Below, in pieces: positions 60,473-64,000 of a stretch of 64,000 bases of DNA. The notes under the pieces are model-generated. The model saw only the letters and a list, made by a program, of their open reading frames with translations. It had not been told where the DNA came from and searched no databases. The first letter of the stretch is position 1. Each line of letters begins with the position of its first letter. The translations under genes and the position numbers were made by a program. Source of the stretch: Sandaracinaceae bacterium (lineage in GTDB: Bacteria > Myxococcota_A > Polyangia > Polyangiales > JADJQN01). The stretch lies in the NCBI GenBank assembly GCA_016712745.1, contig JADJQN010000003.1, positions 930,001-994,000 on the forward strand. Direction: 5' to 3'.

Positions 60473-61732
60473 ATGAATGCTCGTACTAGACGTTGGGTTC
60501 TGACAGCGGTTGCTGCTGGTCTCGTGAGCGTTTCGAGCGCCACCAGCGCACAAACCCCTCCGGATGCACAAGGGAGCGCTGACCCGCTCGCGGCGCCCTC
60601 AACGCCCCTTCCGGCATCCGTAGCCCCGGTTGAGCCCACACCACCGCCGCCTGCACCCGAGCCCGCAATCGCAACCGCACCCGCGCCCCCGACCCCGAGC
60701 CCGCTTTCCTTTAGCGGCTATGCCCAAGGCGAGCTGCATCTGCAGGATCCATTCACCAGCGCCGAAAACCCAGAGGGCGCGTCCAATCGCGACCTTTTTC
60801 AGATCCGTCGCGGGCGCATCAAGCTCATCTACACCTACCGCTTGGCAGACATCATGCTCGAGCTCGACGCAACCAATCGCGGCGTTCGCCTGCAGGGTGG
60901 CGAAGTTGGAATCCAAATCCCCTGGAGTGAAACGACGCGCTCACGTTTATCCGTCGGCTTGTCGAACGTACCTTTCGGCGTCGACATTCAGATGTCTTCC
61001 AAGCTTCGCTACTTCGCAGAACGCTCTTTACTCGCTCGTCACTTCTTTCCAAGCGAGCGCGATCTTGGCGCTCTACTCCAAGGCTTTCTTTTCGATAGCC
61101 ACTTTCGCTATCAGTTCGGTGTCGTCAACGGCAGCACCAACACCGACGCGCTCTACCCGCAAAGCGATGGCAACGGATTCAAAGACGTGCTTGGGCGATT
61201 CGGAGGAGTGACGGGCCCACTCGCTTTTGGCGTCTCGGGCTATATCGGTCGCGGTTTCATCGACGGATTCGCCGATGATGCGACCACGACCACTATCAAT
61301 GAATCGACAGCGAACTTTGAGTTCACGCGTTACGCACTGGGCCTGGACGCTCGTTTGACGCTACCGATGGGGCCTCTCGGTCCGCTCGATATCTACGGCG
61401 AAGTTGCGTACGCACTCAACATGGATCGCCTCACCCGCGCAACCTATCCCCAGCCACTGCCGGGCATGGGCGGCGGTTTTGGCAGCAGCGTCGCTAACGC
61501 GCATCAGCTTACTTGGTACATCGTAGCCACACAGGATCTTGGCGAATACTTCGCGTTTGGTTTGCGCGCGGAACAGTTCGACCCAAGCACCAGCGTGGCC
61601 GACAACACGGTCACCGCCTTTTCCGCCACGGCCCTCATTCTGCCCACCGAGAACACGCGCATCATGTTCTCGTACTTCGGAAGCAAACAGGTCACCGATG
61701 AGGCGTGGATACGCCTGCAGGTCCGCTATTAG
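60473..61732 (+). CDS. Outer-membrane porin, phosphate-selective-porin-like
   Basis: The ATG at 60473 gives 419 residues with a signal peptide (VLTAVAAGLVSVSSATSA). A Pro/Ala-rich low-complexity segment (PPPAPEPAIATAPAPP) follows. The barrel begins at SFSGYAQGELHLQDPF, and later strands are amphipathic with aromatic girdles (DLFQIRRGRIKLIYTYRL; LGLDARLTLPMGPLGPLDIY), ending in AWIRLQVRY with a C-terminal aromatic, as in porins. Its place before pstS suggests phosphate uptake, and it resembles OprO/OprP-type porins in general pattern. The Pro/Ala spacer between signal and barrel is unusual for a porin. Confidence 0.8.
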   Translation: MNARTRRWVLTAVAAGLVSVSSATSAQTPPDAQGSADPLAAPSTPLPASVAPVEPTPPPPAPEPAIATAPAPPTPSPLSFSGYAQGELHLQDPFTSAENPEGASNRDLFQIRRGRIKLIYTYRLADIMLELDATNRGVRLQGGEVGIQIPWSETTRSRLSVGLSNVPFGVDIQMSSKLRYFAERSLLARHFFPSERDLGALLQGFLFDSHFRYQFGVVNGSTNTDALYPQSDGNGFKDVLGRFGGVTGPLAFGVSGYIGRGFIDGFADDATTTTINESTANFEFTRYALGLDARLTLPMGPLGPLDIYGEVAYALNMDRLTRATYPQPLPGMGGGFGSSVANAHQLTWYIVATQDLGEYFAFGLRAEQFDPSTSVADNTVTAFSATALILPTENTRIMFSYFGSKQVTDEAWIRLQVRY

Positions 61733-61763
61733 GCCTCGTGAAGTTCGAAATCCCGCCCCCTAG

Positions 61764-61781
61764 CTGACACGTCGCTGTCAC
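61764..61781 (+). promoter_or_regulatory. Pho-box-like direct repeat upstream of pstS
   Basis: CTGACAC-GTCG-CTGTCAC matches the 7-4-7 layout of a PhoB-binding half-site pair. It sits 38 nt before the pstS ATG at 61820. Only one such pair is seen; Pho boxes often contain two or more. Confidence 0.6.
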
Positions 61782-61819
61782 ACGACGAGAGCATCGTCCC
61801 ACCCATCTTGGAGGCATGC

Positions 61820-62815
61820 ATGCTCTCGTCGCGCCTAAACGTTCGTCTTTTGCCGTCAGTTTTTGCGCTTTTCACGATGGCCTGCAGCGGCGGTCATCGA
61901 AACGACCAAGCGCCGGCTCCAAGTGCCTCAGGCGAAAGCCCTTCGGCCCCCGCGGCACCGAGCAGAATGCTCACGCTCAAAGACTCGGACACGATGGTCA
62001 TCTTGGCCCAGCGTTTTGCTGAGGCTTATATGCGCACCCATCCCGGTACGACGATCCAGGTTTCCGGAGGCGGCTCGGGCGTAGGTATCGCCGCATTGCT
62101 CAACGGAACGACCGACATCGCAAACTCGAGTCGTCCTATGAAGGATGAAGAGAAGGCACGCCTGCGAGAAACCCGTCATCAGGAAGTCGCCGAGACTCGC
62201 GTCGCACTCGATGCGCTTGCGGTGTACGTGCACTCCGCCAATCCCGTCCAGCAGCTCACGCTGGAGCAGCTTTCGCAAATCTATACCGGCCGCGTCAGCA
62301 ACTGGCGCGACGTCGGCGGCCCGGACATGCCCATTGTGCTCTACAGCCGCGAGAACAACTCGGGCACCTACGCATTCTTCAAGGAGCACGTACTTCGCAC
62401 GGCCGACTTCGCGGCGAACGCGCAAACGCTTCCGGGAACCGCCGCTGTCATCAACGCCGTCTCGCGCGATCGCGGTGGCATCGGCTACGGAGGGATCGCG
62501 TACGGCGAGGGCATTCGTCACGTGAAGCTCGCGGGCGCGGACGGCCAAGCAATCGAGCCATCGCTCGAGAACGCCACCTCCGGCCGCTATCCGTTGTCGC
62601 GTTTTCTCCTGATGTATACGGCGGGCAATCCCAGTGCGCTCGCCGCAGACTTTTTGCGTTGGGTTGGCGGCGTTGACGCTCAGCGCCTCGTCGAAGTTGT
62701 TGGCTACTATCCGTTGCCCGGTGTTCTGCCCCCCAGTGCGGGTACAACGCCAACACCCCCCCCCGCAGTTGCTCCGAGCGCTGCACCCGCAGCTCCTGCC
62801 GCCCCGCCGCAGTGA
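61820..62815 (+). CDS. pstS: Phosphate ABC transporter substrate-binding lipoprotein
   Basis: The ATG at 61820 has a GGAGG site (a TTG at 61808 is also in frame). The 331-residue product has a lipobox (FALFTMAC), then an Ala/Pro/Ser linker. The PstS fold follows, with phosphate-contacting motifs GGGSGVGIAALLNG, ANSSRPM and SGTYAFFKEHV, plus DRGGIGYGGIAYGEG. It delivers phosphate to PstC/PstA at the inner membrane. The gene has a Pho-box-like element upstream and overlaps pstC by 4 nt. A Pro/Ala tail closes the protein. Confidence 0.92.
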   Translation: MLSSRLNVRLLPSVFALFTMACSGGHRNDQAPAPSASGESPSAPAAPSRMLTLKDSDTMVILAQRFAEAYMRTHPGTTIQVSGGGSGVGIAALLNGTTDIANSSRPMKDEEKARLRETRHQEVAETRVALDALAVYVHSANPVQQLTLEQLSQIYTGRVSNWRDVGGPDMPIVLYSRENNSGTYAFFKEHVLRTADFAANAQTLPGTAAVINAVSRDRGGIGYGGIAYGEGIRHVKLAGADGQAIEPSLENATSGRYPLSRFLLMYTAGNPSALAADFLRWVGGVDAQRLVEVVGYYPLPGVLPPSAGTTPTPPPAVAPSAAPAAPAAPPQ

Positions 62816-63864
62816 ACGATATTGTGGGCGAGACCGGTCCGCGGACGCTCGATCGCGCAAACCAGCGCGACAGCGCGACCACGTCGCACGCAGACTTGCG
62901 CGCATCGATCTCGCCCCGGGGACCTCTGCAAAAGCGAACGCCCACACCGATTTGGCATCGCATCGCCGAAAAAATGATCGCAGCGACGTCCGTCGCGGCG
63001 GTCTTGGCAATCGCGCTGATCTTCGTCTTCATCGGACGCGAAGCGCTGCCACTGCTTTGGGATCACCTAGGCATGAACCTGCGCGATATGATCTTTCCGC
63101 GCCAGTGGACTGGCTACGATTCTGCGGTCTACATCTGGCAGCCGGTTGGGACGCCGGAAAAATTCAACGCGATGCCGCTCTTCATCGGCTCGTTGAAAGT
63201 CACGCTGCTCACGATGGTGTGGAGCATTCCGATAGCGATTGGCGCTGCAACCTTCGTCTCTCAGTACGCGGCCAAACGCGTACGCGATATCGTGAAGCCC
63301 GCGATCGAAATGCTTGCCGGCATTCCGTCGGTGGTTCTGGGCTTCTTTGCGTTGATGGTGCTGGCGACGTGGTTGCAGGACACGTTTGGCTTCGCGTATC
63401 GCTTGAACGCAATCGTGAGTGCGATTGCGCTTAGCCTCACCGTCATACCCATCATCTTCACGATCACGGAAGATGCATTGCACGCCGTGCCGAAAAGCAT
63501 GCGTGAGGCGTCACTTGCGCTCGGGGCGCGGCATTGGCAAACGACACTCTACGTCGTGCTACCCGCAGCCCTTCCTGGCATCGCCGCCGCCGTAATCTTG
63601 GGCTTCGGCCGTGCGATTGGTGAAACCATGGTGGTGCTCATGGCCTCGGGCAATGCCGCCATCATGGAGCCGCTCAATCCCGCAACGAGTGTGCGCACCG
63701 TCACCGCCACCATCGCAGCGGAGCTTGGCGAAGTCGCTCAAGGCGACACGCATTGGCGCGTGCTCTTCATGCTTGGTGTTGTGCTCTTTCTGATTACCTT
63801 CGTGCTCAACCGCCTCGGCGCGCGCGTCATCACGCGCCTTCACAAGAAGCTGACCGCATCATGA
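62812..63864 (+). CDS. pstC: Phosphate ABC transporter permease subunit PstC
   Basis: The GTG at 62812 overlaps the pstS stop (GTGA). The 350-residue product has an unusually long hydrophilic N-terminal tail (about 50 residues), then six membrane helices including VAAVLAIALIFVFIGREAL and 'TLLTMVWSIPIAIGAATFV'. The ABC-permease EAA loop is the SMREASLALGARHWQ-like segment before a further helix. The end (LGVVLFLITFVLNRLGARVI) matches PstC. It is followed by pstA with an ATGA overlap. Confidence 0.93.
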   Translation: MNDIVGETGPRTLDRANQRDSATTSHADLRASISPRGPLQKRTPTPIWHRIAEKMIAATSVAAVLAIALIFVFIGREALPLLWDHLGMNLRDMIFPRQWTGYDSAVYIWQPVGTPEKFNAMPLFIGSLKVTLLTMVWSIPIAIGAATFVSQYAAKRVRDIVKPAIEMLAGIPSVVLGFFALMVLATWLQDTFGFAYRLNAIVSAIALSLTVIPIIFTITEDALHAVPKSMREASLALGARHWQTTLYVVLPAALPGIAAAVILGFGRAIGETMVVLMASGNAAIMEPLNPATSVRTVTATIAAELGEVAQGDTHWRVLFMLGVVLFLITFVLNRLGARVITRLHKKLTAS

Positions 63865-64000
63865 AGTTCGTCGCGCGCGATTGGATTCTGGCGGGACTCA
63901 CGGGCGCAGCAGCGCTCATCGTGCTCTTTCTACTGGCGTTCATTCTCGGTCAAATCGTATGGAACGGCGCCCCAGCAATTACAGGGACCTTTCTTACCGC
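63861..64000 (+). CDS. pstA: Phosphate ABC transporter permease subunit PstA, 5' part cut by window end
   Basis: The ATG at 63861 overlaps the pstC stop. The first 46 residues include a hydrophobic helix (LAGLTGAAALIVLFLLAFIL) as at the start of PstA. Position after pstC makes the assignment firm; the rest lies outside the window. Confidence 0.85.
   Translation, partial: MKFVARDWILAGLTGAAALIVLFLLAFILGQIVWNGAPAITGTFLT

Overview
The window looks like a chromosomal segment of a myxobacterium (phylum Myxococcota, probably the Polyangia side). This is inferred from the gene content, because there is no rRNA or other taxonomic marker here. The signs are: high GC with dense ORFs in both orientations; many lipoproteins with Asp/Gly-rich or Cys-rich segments; eukaryotic-type Ser/Thr kinases with a single membrane anchor; TPR/PEGA proteins; sigma-54 activators; RCC1-repeat lipoproteins; and a ferrochelatase with four Cys placed as in [2Fe-2S] ferrochelatases.

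Layout. 1-3.3 kb: the 3' end of a glycogen debranching enzyme gene, then a leftward group (TPR/PEGA anchored protein, lipoprotein, ATP/ADP-type nucleotide transporter). 3.5-9.1 kb: a Ser/Thr kinase, a small membrane protein, a rightward trio of exported proteins (one His-rich, two lipoproteins), a TrmN6-like methyltransferase and a glutathione peroxidase. 9.1-14.9 kb: a leftward four-gene unit of TPR/PEGA protein, FG-GAP lipoprotein and two NtrC-family activators. 15-22 kb: TlpA-like thioredoxin, amidase, two small lipoproteins, a large PKD-containing lipoprotein and a second Ser/Thr kinase. 22-27.9 kb: tolQ-tolR-tolA-like-tolB, then a fused phospholipase-like/barrel-like protein and a PAP2 phosphatase.

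27.9-36.4 kb: three tandem paralogous Cys-rich/RCC1 lipoproteins, each overlapping the next by 4 nt. 36.4-40.5 kb: a large inverted repeat, a PilZ protein, a DUF1517-type protein with zinc ribbon, ferrochelatase, a CYTH protein and a thioredoxin-like protein. 40.6-44.2 kb: a tightly packed lysine-fermentation operon (kamD, kamE, kal, kce). 44.2-46 kb: a GAF-GGDEF protein, tRNA-Met(CAT) with its own promoter, and a run of hairpins and short repeats. 46.1-56.1 kb: two giant alpha-2-macroglobulin-like proteins. 56.1-60.3 kb: a GGDEF protein, two small exported proteins and three AIM24-family paralogs. 60.5-64 kb: an outer-membrane porin and the start of a phosphate-uptake operon (pstS, pstC, partial pstA) behind a Pho-box-like repeat.

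Recurring themes are cell-envelope proteins of unknown function in tandem paralogous sets (RCC1 x3, A2M-like x2, AIM24 x3), cyclic-di-GMP signalling (two GGDEF, one PilZ) and translational coupling through 1-4 nt overlaps. The most interesting regions are the RCC1 lipoprotein operon, the A2M-like pair with an embedded pseudopilin-like motif, the PEGA/FG-GAP/activator operon and the lysine operon.
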